Shown here in pieces: positions 34,996 through 43,458 of a stretch of DNA of 64,000 nt (the stretch's first letter is position 1; each line of letters opens with the position of its first letter). The notes beneath the pieces were generated by a model that was not told the origin of the DNA, made no database searches, and worked only from the letters and a program-made list of their open reading frames with translations. The position numbers and the translations under genes are program-made. The stretch is from Microbacteriaceae bacterium PS02068 (GTDB lineage Bacteria > Actinomycetota > Actinomycetes > Actinomycetales > Microbacteriaceae), in contig JASCPF010000005.1 in the NCBI GenBank assembly GCA_029959325.1, positions 1 through 64,000 on the forward strand, in the 5' to 3' direction.

Positions 34996-35058
34996 ATAAG
35001 ATTACGACCATACGATAATGATCGTCCAAGGGCAAGACCCGAGGTGAAGGAGTAGCGC

Positions 35059-35640
35059 ATGCGATACGACGCAGGGCATAAGCAGGCCACGAGGCAGCGC
35101 ATCATCCGTTCGGCGGGGCGCCGGTTGAAGAGCGACGGCATCGACGCGTCGGGCGTCGCGGTCCTGATGTCGGACGTCGGGCTCACCAACGGCGCGTTCT
35201 ACGCCCACTTCGACTCGAAGGACGATCTGGTCGCGAACGTCCTCACCGACCAGCTGAACCAGCAGGCCGCGCACTTCGACGAGCTGCTCGCGCAGGACGG
35301 CGGCCTCGAGCGACTGCTCGAGGAGTATCTGTCGCCGCAGATGCGCGACGACCGGGCATCCGGATGCCCCTCTGCCGCGCTGCTCGACGAGGTCGCGCGC
35401 ACGAGCCCGGCGGGCAGGGGTGCGTACACGGCGGGGGCGACGACGATCATCGATCACCTGGCCGACTACCTGAGCGCGCGTTCGGGTTCGCCCGATCCTG
35501 CGCGCAGCCGAGTGAAGGCGATCAGCCTGTTCGGCATGCTCGTGGGCACGATGCAGCTGGCCCGGGCGGTCGACGACCCGGCCCTGTCCGACGAGGTGCT
35601 GGCCAGCGCCCTCGCAGAGGCGCGCGCGCTCGTCCTCTAG
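35059..35640 (+). CDS. TetR-family regulator
   Basis: 193 aa with N-terminal HTH (RQRIIRSAGRRLKSDGID ... SDVGLTNGAFYAHFDSKDDLV) and a C-terminal domain containing SGCPSAALLDEVART, typical of the AcrR/NemR-like branch that may use a Cys (C112) to sense electrophiles. GAAGGAG provides a good SD for ATG 35059. Divergent from the SDR/hydrolase operon. Its TAG shares the palindrome CTAG with the stop of the next, opposite TetR gene. Confidence 0.9.
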   Translation: MRYDAGHKQATRQRIIRSAGRRLKSDGIDASGVAVLMSDVGLTNGAFYAHFDSKDDLVANVLTDQLNQQAAHFDELLAQDGGLERLLEEYLSPQMRDDRASGCPSAALLDEVARTSPAGRGAYTAGATTIIDHLADYLSARSGSPDPARSRVKAISLFGMLVGTMQLARAVDDPALSDEVLASALAEARALVL

Positions 35641-36248
35641 GGCAGGATCACCGTGACCTGTCGGCGGATCTGATCGAGGATCTCGGCGAGGCTGTCGCGC
35701 AGGTTCACGGTGGCGGTCGTCGTGACGTGGATGATCGCCGTCACCACGCGCGCGAGGGTCACCGTGTCGGCGACCGCGATCGCAGGGTCATGGGCGAGGA
35801 TGCCGGCGATGCCGTCTTCCAGGCGCAGCGCGAGAGTCAGACCTTCGCGGCGGTTGGGCTCGGCGGGGTCGCCGAACACGAGTTCGTGCAAATAGGTGCG
35901 GCCGTTCTCGGGCTGCTCGCGGATGCACGTCACGACGGGCTCGACGAGCGCGAACACCGAGGCGACCGTGCCGATCTGCGCCCGCACGGCGGCTGCCGCC
36001 GCGCGAAGGCCGTCGTCGATGGCGGTGGCGAACTTCTGGTTCTGCACCAGGATCAGCAGCTCGGCCTTCGTCGACGCGTAGAGGAACAGGGTCCCGATCG
36101 CGACGTCGGCGCGTTCGGCGATCTGCTGCGTGGTCACGCCCCCGACGCCGCGTTCGGCGAACAGGGTGCGCGCGGCATCCATGATCCGGCGCCGCTTGTC
36201 TTCTTTCGCTCGCTCCCGGCGCCCGGGAGCGCCCGGGAGAGTTGTCAT
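35637..36248 (-). CDS. TetR-family regulator
   Basis: 203 aa. HTH region KRRRIMDAARTLFAERGVGG ... QQIAERADVAIGTLFLYASTKAELL; hydrophobic C-terminal ligand domain. ATG 36248 has GGAG at 6 nt. It is convergent with one TetR gene (sharing CTAG) and divergent from the alpha/beta hydrolase/oxidoreductase pair, with two dyads in the gap as obvious operators. Confidence 0.9.
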   Translation of the reverse strand: MTTLPGAPGRRERAKEDKRRRIMDAARTLFAERGVGGVTTQQIAERADVAIGTLFLYASTKAELLILVQNQKFATAIDDGLRAAAAAVRAQIGTVASVFALVEPVVTCIREQPENGRTYLHELVFGDPAEPNRREGLTLALRLEDGIAGILAHDPAIAVADTVTLARVVTAIIHVTTTATVNLRDSLAEILDQIRRQVTVILP

Positions 36249-36275
36249 GTCGTGCTCCGCTCTTGACAATTTCAC

Positions 36276-36303
36276 TGAGTAGACTCATTATTGAGTTTAC
36301 TCG
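36276..36303. promoter_or_regulatory. Tandem TetR operators (TGAGT-N2-ACTCA)
   Basis: TGAGT-AG-ACTCA (36276-36287) and TGAGT-TT-ACTCG (36292-36303) are two dyads 16 bp apart centre to centre, in an AT-rich patch between the divergent TetR (start 36248) and hydrolase (start 36359) genes. Confidence 0.7.
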
Positions 36304-36358
36304 GATCAATCGAACGCGCAACCCCGAGCTCTCCCCACCGAACAGGCAAGGAACCGAG

Positions 36359-37192
36359 ATGACAGGCTTCAGCGACGCGACGACCCGCACGGTCGAGGCG
36401 GCGGGTGCGCAGCTCGTGTACCGCGAGCTCGGGGCTGAGCACGGCGGTCTGCCGCTCGTGGCGCTGACGCACCTGGGCGCGAACCTCGACAGCTGGGACC
36501 CCGAGCTGGTCGACCCGCTCGCCGAGAACCGCCGGGTGATCCTGCTGGGCTACCGGGGCGTCGGGGCATCGACGGGCACCGTGCGCGATCGCTTCGACGC
36601 GATGGCCGCCGACGCGATCGCCGCGATCCGCGCGCTGGGGCTGTCTCGGGTCGATCTGTTCGGCCTGTCGATGGGCGGCATGGTCGCGCAGGAGGTCCTC
36701 CGCCAGGCGCCCGACCTCGTCGATCGGGTGATCCTCGCCAGCGCCGGCCCGCAAGGGGGCCCCGGGCTCACGGTGATGACGGGCGTCTTCGTGCGAGGCA
36801 TCCTGCGCGGTGTCGTCACGGGCACCCCGCCCACCTCACTGCTGTTCTTCACCCGCACCCCTGCGGGCAAGGATGCCGCGAAGGCCTACCAGTCACGCCT
36901 GAAGCGGCGCCGCAGCGGCCGCGACAAGCCCGTCACCCCGGGCGTCTTCCGCGCGCAGCTGCGCGCCGTGAAGCGGTGGGGCGGCGACGTGGCATCCGCG
37001 AATTCGTACACCGGTCCGGTGCTCGTTCTGCACGGTGACAGCGACCGGATGGTGCCGGTGGGCAACGCCGATGCCCTCGTCGCCCGCTACCCGCAGGCAG
37101 ACCGGCACATCTTCGCCGATTCCGGCCACGGCGTCGTGTCGCAGAACCGTCAGACCATCTCCGGCCTCGTCAGCAGCTTCCTGCAGCGCTGA
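36359..37192 (+). CDS. Alpha/beta hydrolase
   Basis: 277 aa. Oxyanion region THLGANLDSWDPE, nucleophile elbow GLSMGGM, Asp in LHGDSDRMVP and His in DSGHGVVSQ. Paralogous to the hydrolase at 33165-34034. SD AGGAACC before ATG 36359. It starts an operon with the MDR oxidoreductase 42 bp downstream and is presumably repressed by the divergent TetR through the tandem dyads. Confidence 0.9.
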   Translation: MTGFSDATTRTVEAAGAQLVYRELGAEHGGLPLVALTHLGANLDSWDPELVDPLAENRRVILLGYRGVGASTGTVRDRFDAMAADAIAAIRALGLSRVDLFGLSMGGMVAQEVLRQAPDLVDRVILASAGPQGGPGLTVMTGVFVRGILRGVVTGTPPTSLLFFTRTPAGKDAAKAYQSRLKRRRSGRDKPVTPGVFRAQLRAVKRWGGDVASANSYTGPVLVLHGDSDRMVPVGNADALVARYPQADRHIFADSGHGVVSQNRQTISGLVSSFLQR

Positions 37193-37234
37193 CCCCGGCA
37201 TCCTCTCCACACTCAGACAGAAGGAAGTCCCATC

Positions 37235-38242
37235 ATGCGAGCGTTCGTGTTCGACAAATACGCACAGCCCCTCCACGAGGCCGACGCGCCCGAGCCCGTC
37301 GTCGGCGACCAGGACGTGCTCGTCCGGGTGGATGCCGCGAGCCTCAACCACCTCGATGCGCGCATCCGCGAGGGCGAGTTCAAGGCGATCCTGCCCTACA
37401 AGCCCCCGGTGATCCTCGGGCACGACCTGGCGGGCACCGTCATCCGCACCGGCAAGAGCGTCACGGGTTTCCGGTCGGGCGATCGCGTCTACGCGCGGCC
37501 CCGCGACTTCCGCATCGGCACGTTCGCCGAGCGCATTGCCGTCGACCAGGCCGACCTCGCGCTCGCGCCGACCTCGATCAGCACGGTCGAGGCGGCGTCG
37601 CTGCCCTTGGTGGCGCTCACCGCGTGGCAGGCGCTGGTCGACGCGGCCGCCGTGAAGCCCGGGCAGAAGGTGCTGATCCACGCCGGGTCGGGCGGGGTCG
37701 GCTCGATCGCGATCCAGATCGCGAAGCACCTCGGCGCCACCGTGGCGACCACCGCCTCGGCGAAGAACGCCGATTTCGTCCGCGAGCTCGGCGCCGACGT
37801 GGTCATCGACTACGCCACGCAGGACTTCGCCGCCGAGCTCTCGGGCTACGACGTCGTGCTCGACTCGCGGGGGCCGGACAGCGTCCTGAAGTCACTGAGC
37901 GTCGTGCGCCCCGGCGGCACCGTCATCGGCATCTCGGGCCCGCCGACCCCCGCATTCGCGAAGGCGGCAGGCCTGAACCCCGTCGTCCGTCTCGTCGTCG
38001 GCGCGCTGAGCCGGAAGGTGCGCAGCGCGGCGAAGAAGCTCGGCGTGAACTACGAGTTCCTCTGGGTGCACGCGTCCGGTGACCAGCTGCGACAGATCGC
38101 CGAACTGGTGGATGCCGGAGTGATCCGCCCCGTGGTCGGCGCGACCTTCCCGTTCGACGAGACCGCGGCGGCGCTGGCATCCCTCGGCTCGAGCAGCATC
38201 CGGGGCAAGGCCGTCGTCGACGTGTCGGGTGCCCAGGGCTGA
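37235..38242 (+). CDS. NADP-dependent MDR oxidoreductase (quinone reductase/enoyl reductase type)
   Basis: 335 aa. Zinc-free MDR protein: N-terminal MRAFVFDKYAQPLHEADAPEP, nucleotide motif HAGSGGVGSIAIQIAK near residue 148, no structural-zinc cysteine lobe and no catalytic Cys. Relatives include NADPH:quinone reductases and RTN4IP1-like proteins. SD AGAAGG precedes ATG 37235. Operon partner of the preceding hydrolase. Confidence 0.9.
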   Translation: MRAFVFDKYAQPLHEADAPEPVVGDQDVLVRVDAASLNHLDARIREGEFKAILPYKPPVILGHDLAGTVIRTGKSVTGFRSGDRVYARPRDFRIGTFAERIAVDQADLALAPTSISTVEAASLPLVALTAWQALVDAAAVKPGQKVLIHAGSGGVGSIAIQIAKHLGATVATTASAKNADFVRELGADVVIDYATQDFAAELSGYDVVLDSRGPDSVLKSLSVVRPGGTVIGISGPPTPAFAKAAGLNPVVRLVVGALSRKVRSAAKKLGVNYEFLWVHASGDQLRQIAELVDAGVIRPVVGATFPFDETAAALASLGSSSIRGKAVVDVSGAQG

Positions 38243-38261
38243 CCCGATTCCGGCGCGCGGG

Positions 38262-39044
38262 TCAGCGGATGGATGACCCGATCGAGATGCCGCCGTCGAT
38301 GTCGAGCACGACGCCGGTGATGTAGCCGGCTGCTTCGGACGCGAGGAACGCCGCGCCCTCGGCGATGTCGGCCGGATCGCCGGTGTGGCGCTGGGGGATC
38401 TTCCGGGTGAGGAGTTCGCGTGCGGCATCGTCCATCGACGCGAGCATCGGCGTCTCGATGAGTCCCGGCGCGATGGCGTTGGCCGTGATCCCGTACCGGG
38501 CGCCTTCGAGCGCGAGCGCCCGGGTGAGGCCCACGATCCCGGACTTCGCCGCGACGTAGTTCGCCTGGCCGAAGTTGCCGCGCCACGACATCGACGAGAA
38601 CGAGACGATGCGTCCGTAGCCGCGCGAGCGCATGCCGGCGAAGGCCGCCCGCGCACACAGGAACGCCCCCTTCAGGCTCACGTCGACCACGGCGTCCCAG
38701 TCGGCATCCGAGATGTTCTCGATGCGGTTGTCGCGGATGATCCCGGCGTTGTTGACGAGCACGTCGACCGCGCCGTGGGCCGCCTCGGTGCTCGCGATCC
38801 AGGCGTTCACCTGCGTCGAGTCCGTCACGTCCACGACAGTGCCGCTCACCGGCACCCCGTGCGCACCACGCAGAAGATCAGCGGTCTCGGCCAGGAGCGA
38901 CTCGTTGACATCGATCAGCGCCAGCGCGGCACCTTCCGAAGCGAACCGCTCGGCCATGGCGAGTCCGAGGCCCTGGGCGGCACCCGTGATCGCCACCGTC
39001 CTGCCCGCGTAGCGCTCGGGAAAGGGCTTCTTCACGGTCGTCAC
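38262..39044 (-). CDS. SDR-family oxidoreductase (FabG-like)
   Basis: 260 aa. TGAAQGLG cofactor motif at about 17-24, D at the end of beta-2 (LIDVNES) pointing to NAD(H), NNAG (VNNAGIIRD), catalytic Ser in FSSMSW and YVAAK. FabG/3-hydroxyacyl dehydrogenase-like. It overlaps the crotonase gene by 4 nt; together with the acyl-CoA ligase upstream these form a three-gene operon fitting a shortened beta-oxidation scheme. Confidence 0.92.
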   Translation of the reverse strand: MTTVKKPFPERYAGRTVAITGAAQGLGLAMAERFASEGAALALIDVNESLLAETADLLRGAHGVPVSGTVVDVTDSTQVNAWIASTEAAHGAVDVLVNNAGIIRDNRIENISDADWDAVVDVSLKGAFLCARAAFAGMRSRGYGRIVSFSSMSWRGNFGQANYVAAKSGIVGLTRALALEGARYGITANAIAPGLIETPMLASMDDAARELLTRKIPQRHTGDPADIAEGAAFLASEAAGYITGVVLDIDGGISIGSSIR

Positions 39045-39844
39045 GATCGGTCGGCTTTCTCGGTGGGGCGGGTGGGGCGAACGGCGCTGCGGTCGAGGAA
39101 CGCGCGGAGCGCCGCGGGCACATCGTTTGCGGTCCAGTTGGTGCCGAAGTCGTGCAGCTCGCGGGCCAGGGCGGCCTCGTCATCCAGTTCGTGAACGGCA
39201 TGCACCAGACGCTTCATGTTCTGCTGGGCGGCCGGGTCTCGCGACGCGAGCACCGACGCGACCTGCTGCGCGCGGTCGCGGAGGGCCCCTTCGGGGACGA
39301 CCTCCCGGACCCACCCCGACGACAACAGCGCTTCCGCGGCCAGGGTCTCGCCGCTGAGGTGCATCCATCGGGCGTTGCCCTTGCCCACGGCACGCTCGAG
39401 GCGCACGGCGGATCCGGCCCCGGGGAGGAGCCTGTTGTTGACGTGACCGTCGCCGATCCGGGTGTGCTCGGCAGCGATGACGACGTCGCAGACGAGCGCG
39501 AGCTCGAGCCCGCCGGCGATCGCGTGGCCGTGGAGTGCGGCGACCCAGGGCTTGGATCCCGCCTCGATGCGCGTGAGGACCGCGGAGAGTCGGGAGAGGA
39601 ATCGCACGACGCCGTCGCCGTCCGGTGCGGCCAGGAAGTGGCGGAAGTCACCGCCCGCGCAGAAGGTCGGACCCTCACCCGCCAGCACCACGACCGACGT
39701 GTGATCGTCGTGCTCGATGTCGTCGACCTGCTCTTCGAGCGCCCGGGTGATCCCGTCGTCGAGCGCGTTGCGCTGGCCGGGACGATTGAGCACGATCCAT
39801 CGCACCGGACCGCGCTGTTCGACCAGAAGCGGAGCGGATGTCAT
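39041..39844 (-). CDS. Crotonase-superfamily (enoyl-CoA hydratase/isomerase-like) protein lacking both catalytic Glu
   Basis: 267 aa with the crotonase oxyanion loops FCAGGDFRHF and HAIAGGLELALVCD. Hand alignment to rat mitochondrial hydratase puts His (DGHVNN before LLPGAG) at the E144 position and Trp (NARWMHL) at the E164 position, so it should not be a standard hydratase; isomerase, hydrolase or dehalogenase-like chemistry is possible. Coupled by 4-nt overlaps to the SDR and the acyl-CoA synthetase genes. Confidence 0.88.
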   Translation of the reverse strand: MTSAPLLVEQRGPVRWIVLNRPGQRNALDDGITRALEEQVDDIEHDDHTSVVVLAGEGPTFCAGGDFRHFLAAPDGDGVVRFLSRLSAVLTRIEAGSKPWVAALHGHAIAGGLELALVCDVVIAAEHTRIGDGHVNNRLLPGAGSAVRLERAVGKGNARWMHLSGETLAAEALLSSGWVREVVPEGALRDRAQQVASVLASRDPAAQQNMKRLVHAVHELDDEAALARELHDFGTNWTANDVPAALRAFLDRSAVRPTRPTEKADRS

Positions 39845-41499
39845 CCGGATGCCCCGACACCCAGCTCCTCGCGCCGCCGCTGCCGCAGCACGAAGCGTTG
39901 GATCTTGCCACTGGGCGTCTTCGGCAGCTGATCGACGAAGTGCACGGCGCGCGGGTAGGCGTGCGCCGCGTAGTTGCGCTTCACGAACGACTGGATCTGC
40001 GACACGAGTTCCGGTGAGGCCTCGTACCCATCACGCAAGACGACGAAGGCTTCCAGGACCTCGCCGCGTTCGGGATCCGGTGCGGCGACCGCAGCACTCT
40101 CGGCCACCGCCGGGTACCGGCTCATCACCGACTCCACCTCGAACGGCCCGATGCGGTAGCCCGCCATGATGATGACGTCGTCGTCTCTGGCCGAGAAGCG
40201 GAAGGCACCGTCTTCGTCCTTCGAGCCGAGGTCGCCGAGCACGTAGTAGCGCCCGCCGACCGCGAAGCGCGACGCGGTCTTGGACGGGTCCTGATACTGC
40301 TGGAACGTCATCGCGGGGCTCTGCTCGGTGTCGAGCACGACGCGCCCCACCGCGCCCGGTGCGAGCTCGTCGTCGCTGTCTTCCGCGAGGATCGTGGCCG
40401 ACCATCCCGGCAGCGGATGACCCATCGACCCGGGCACGATGGGGCGCGCGAGGTCGGGGTGGTGGTGATTGGCGAAGACCATTCCCACCTCGGTCTGGCC
40501 GAAGTGATCGTGCACGCTCAGGCCGAGCTCGCGCTCCGCCCACTCGTTCACCTCGGGCGTCAGCGGCTCACCCGCGCTCGACAGCCGGCGCAGGGTCGTC
40601 TCACCGGGCACGTCCGGATAGGCGAGGCGAATGGCGCGGTAGATCGTGGGCGCGGCGGTCAGGTTCGTAACGCCGAGCCGTTGCACGAGTGTCCACGCGC
40701 GGCGGGGATCGAACGCACCGGTCTGCAGGATGGTCCCCGATCCGACCGCGAGCGGGCCCACAACCGCCGAGTAGAGACCGTAGGCCCACCCGGGGTCGGC
40801 CGCGCACCAGTACACGTCGTCGTCGGTGACGCCCAGGCCGTGCACGACGTAGCTGTGCCACACCGCCACATGACGGAACGGGTGAATGACGCCCTTCGGA
40901 GACCCGGTGGTGCCGGAGGTGAAGATGTGCACGAACGCGCCATCGGGGCCCTGTGCGTAGGGCTCCACCTCCTCGGGACCGTCGGACGCCGGCCCCGCCA
41001 TGAGATCGTCGTAGGCGATGTCGCCGGATGCCGGGTCGTGCTCGCCGACCACGATGACGGTCCACTCGCCGAGCGGCCGGCCGTCCTCGGGCGTGAGCTT
41101 CGGGCGTTGCGTGGCATCCGTCACGACCACCTTCGCGTCGGCGGCGCGCAGGCGGAAGTCCACCGCAGGGGCCGCGAATGCCGTGAACAGCGGCACATAG
41201 ACCGCGCCCAGACGCCAGATCGCGATCATCGTGGTGATCAGCTCTGGCCCCTTGCCGAGGAGCGTCGCCACCCGAGTGCCGGGGCCGACGCCGAGTTCGC
41301 GCAGCCGCGCGGCGAGGCGGGACGAATCTCGACGCAACTCGCCGTACGTCGACTCGACGACCCGGTCGGCGTCGACATCGACCACGCGGTAGGCGATCGC
41401 CGACGGGTCGTGCCGATCGCACAGAATCCATGCGGCGCGGGCATCCGCCTCTTCATACACCGCTGCGGTGCGGGCGAAGTAGGGTCGAGAGTCGCGCAT
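39841..41499 (-). CDS. AMP-dependent acyl-CoA synthetase (ACS-like)
   Basis: 552 aa ANL ligase: FTSGTTGSPKGVIHP P-loop, DHFGQTEVGM, YYVLGDLGS, DDVIIMAGYRIGPFEVES hinge and catalytic Lys in KTPSGKIQRFVL. It resembles medium-chain/branched ACS enzymes rather than 4CL. SD AAGGGGG precedes ATG 41499. First gene of the ligase-crotonase-SDR operon, divergent from a quinone-oxidoreductase gene with a TetR dyad between them. Confidence 0.9.
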   Translation of the reverse strand: MRDSRPYFARTAAVYEEADARAAWILCDRHDPSAIAYRVVDVDADRVVESTYGELRRDSSRLAARLRELGVGPGTRVATLLGKGPELITTMIAIWRLGAVYVPLFTAFAAPAVDFRLRAADAKVVVTDATQRPKLTPEDGRPLGEWTVIVVGEHDPASGDIAYDDLMAGPASDGPEEVEPYAQGPDGAFVHIFTSGTTGSPKGVIHPFRHVAVWHSYVVHGLGVTDDDVYWCAADPGWAYGLYSAVVGPLAVGSGTILQTGAFDPRRAWTLVQRLGVTNLTAAPTIYRAIRLAYPDVPGETTLRRLSSAGEPLTPEVNEWAERELGLSVHDHFGQTEVGMVFANHHHPDLARPIVPGSMGHPLPGWSATILAEDSDDELAPGAVGRVVLDTEQSPAMTFQQYQDPSKTASRFAVGGRYYVLGDLGSKDEDGAFRFSARDDDVIIMAGYRIGPFEVESVMSRYPAVAESAAVAAPDPERGEVLEAFVVLRDGYEASPELVSQIQSFVKRNYAAHAYPRAVHFVDQLPKTPSGKIQRFVLRQRRREELGVGASG

Positions 41500-41516
41500 G
41501 GATCCCCCTTGATCAC

Positions 41517-41547
41517 AGTACGAAAATGAATACTTCCGTACTCTATA
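41517..41547. promoter_or_regulatory. TetR operator, copy 1
   Basis: ATACTTCCGTACTCTATA (41530-41547) matches a second site at 43272-43287 upstream of the TetR gene. An AGTACG arm at 41517-41522 mirrors CGTACT at 41537-41542, making a longer dyad. It lies between the divergent acyl-CoA synthetase and quinone-oxidoreductase genes. Confidence 0.6.
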
Positions 41548-41595
41548 CTGAGCCTACGGACATCGCAAGGATGCCCAGGAAGCGCGGGGCGTCAC

Positions 41596-42618
41596 ATGAC
41601 AGTAAGCAGAACGTTGATGCGAGCGGTGCGCAACACGACGCACGGAGGCCCGCGCCTGCTCAAGGTCGAGAACATCCGCGTGCCTGCCCGAGGTGCGGGC
41701 GAAGTGCTCGTCGAAGTGCACGCCGCGGGCGTGGCCTATCCCGACGTGCTGCAGTCGCGCGGCGAGTATCAGCTGCGGGTGCCGCTGCCCTTCACCGTCG
41801 GATCCGAGTTCGCCGGGATCGTGGCCGAGTGCGACGACGACTCCGGCCTCGCCGTGGGCGACCGCGTGCTCGGAGTCGCGGGCCACGGCGCCTTCGCGGA
41901 CTACGTCGTCACCCCGGCCGATCGGGTGCTGCCGCTGCCCGACGAGGTCGACTTCATCACAGCTGCGGGCATGCCGATAAACGTTCTGAGCGCCGAGTTC
42001 GCTCTCGGCGAGAGGGGTCGTCTGCGGGCGGGCGAGACCGTCCTGATCCACGGCGCCGCGGGGGGACTGGGTGTGGCGCTCATCCAGCAGTCGAAGATCC
42101 TGGGCGCGACGGTCATCGCGGTCGTCTCCACCCCCGAGAAGGCCCAGCTCGCGCGCGAGGTCGGCGCCGACGTGACGATCTCTCCGTACAACTTCCTCGA
42201 AGAGGCTCGCCGGTTGACCGACGGCCGAGGGGTGGACATGGTGCTCGACCCGGTGGGCGGCGAGCGCTTCACCGACTCGCTGCGCTCGCTCGCCCGCGGG
42301 GGACGGCTGCTGGTGCTCGGGTTCACCGGGGGCAGCATCCCGACGGTGCGGGTCAACCGCCTGCTTCTGACCAATACGACGATCATCGGAGTCGCGTGGG
42401 AAGGGCTCATGCCGGTGTCCGGGGTCTCCCTGCCCGACCAATGGGCACGGCTCCTGCCGCACGTCGCACGCGGCGCCGTGTACCCGGTGATCAGCGATGT
42501 GCTGCCACTGCACCGCGCAGACGAAGCGGTCGCAGCGCTGGACGAGCGGCGCGCCGGCGGCAAGATCGTGCTCGAGCTGCGCCCCGACGTGCCCATCCCC
42601 GCAGAGGCGCGCGACTAG
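41596..42618 (+). CDS. NADPH:quinone oxidoreductase family (MDR) protein
   Basis: 340 aa. MDR protein of the quinone-reductase/acryloyl-CoA-reductase type: SRGEYQLRVPLPFTVGSEFAG near residue 50, nucleotide motif HGAAGGLGVALIQQ near residue 150, and LDPVGGERF. No zinc ligands. Such enzymes reduce alpha,beta-unsaturated acyl-CoA or quinones. Convergent with the TetR gene, sharing the CTAG stop palindrome, and divergent from the acyl-CoA synthetase operon. Confidence 0.9.
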   Translation: MTVSRTLMRAVRNTTHGGPRLLKVENIRVPARGAGEVLVEVHAAGVAYPDVLQSRGEYQLRVPLPFTVGSEFAGIVAECDDDSGLAVGDRVLGVAGHGAFADYVVTPADRVLPLPDEVDFITAAGMPINVLSAEFALGERGRLRAGETVLIHGAAGGLGVALIQQSKILGATVIAVVSTPEKAQLAREVGADVTISPYNFLEEARRLTDGRGVDMVLDPVGGERFTDSLRSLARGGRLLVLGFTGGSIPTVRVNRLLLTNTTIIGVAWEGLMPVSGVSLPDQWARLLPHVARGAVYPVISDVLPLHRADEAVAALDERRAGGKIVLELRPDVPIPAEARD

Positions 42619-43229
42619 TCGCGGCGGGCCAAGCCGTTGATGAGGATCTCGCCGAGGTCGGTGAATGCCTGACCAGCCGTGAGACCGGTCGCGTCGAGCA
42701 GCCGTCCGCTCTGCACTCCGTCGATGAGAACGGCGACCGCGTGCGAGGCGAAGTTGGCGTAGCCGGGAGTGAAGGCACCGGCCGCGACGCCCTCGTCGAT
42801 GAGCTCTCGCACACGGCGCGCCGCGGCGTCGGAGTTGAGGCGATAGATGGCGGCCGTCGGCTGGTAGCCGACCATGTCGCGGTAGAAGTCGGGCGAGTTG
42901 CGGCGCATCGCCGATCCCACCCCGGCCAGGTAGGTGACGATCCGGTCTGCGGGGTCGGAGCGATGGCTGACCTCTGCTTCGATCGCCCGCGCCGACTCGG
43001 CGAAGAAGTGTCGGACGACCGCCTGGACGATCTGCTCTCGGCTGTCGGCCACTGAGTAGAGAGTGGTCTTCGAGCACCGAAGCCGCGCGCACAGATCATC
43101 GACGGTGAGGGCGCTGAAGCCCTCGGCCAGGAACATCGCCTGCAGCTGCTCGATCAACTCCGCTCGGCGACCGCCGGGCTTCCGGGCACGCGCGCGCGTC
43201 GAACGCGGGAGAGTTCTCTCATCGACCAT
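42615..43229 (-). CDS. TetR-family regulator of the acyl-CoA locus
   Basis: 204 aa. HTH region RRAELIEQLQAMFLAEGFSA ... LCARLRCSKTTLYSVADSREQIV; a basic N-terminal tail precedes it. SD GAGG before ATG 43229. Two copies of the same dyad, one upstream of this gene and one in the divergent promoter at 41.5 kb, indicate that it represses itself, the acyl-CoA synthetase operon and the quinone oxidoreductase. Confidence 0.9.
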   Translation of the reverse strand: MVDERTLPRSTRARARKPGGRRAELIEQLQAMFLAEGFSALTVDDLCARLRCSKTTLYSVADSREQIVQAVVRHFFAESARAIEAEVSHRSDPADRIVTYLAGVGSAMRRNSPDFYRDMVGYQPTAAIYRLNSDAAARRVRELIDEGVAAGAFTPGYANFASHAVAVLIDGVQSGRLLDATGLTAGQAFTDLGEILINGLARRD

Positions 43230-43271
43230 TCGCACCTCTTCCGCGCGCGATGCGTTCGGATACGCAACGCG

Positions 43272-43287
43272 ATACTTTCGTACTATA
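43272..43287. promoter_or_regulatory. TetR operator, copy 2
   Basis: ATACTTTCGTACTATA in front of the TetR gene differs from copy 1 (41530-41547) at a single base of the ATACTTYCGTACT core. It lies 43 bp upstream of the TetR start. Confidence 0.6.
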
Positions 43288-43458
43288 GCAACGGCCGTTC
43301 CGTGCGCCGGAGCAGACCTGACCGGTACGTTCCCGGGCATCCAGGCCGTGCTTCCGACATGCCGCTGAAGATCATCGCGATGGATTGTCCTCGGAGGTCG
43401 TGGTCGCTCGTCCCCCTTGTGAGAGCGAGAGTCGCTCATCCAGGAAGGGGGCCCCGAC

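Noticed and set aside
43423-43437. GAGCGA-GAG-TCGCTC hairpin before the SRPBCC gene
   Set aside because: Short and in GC-rich sequence; no second copy and no clear function.
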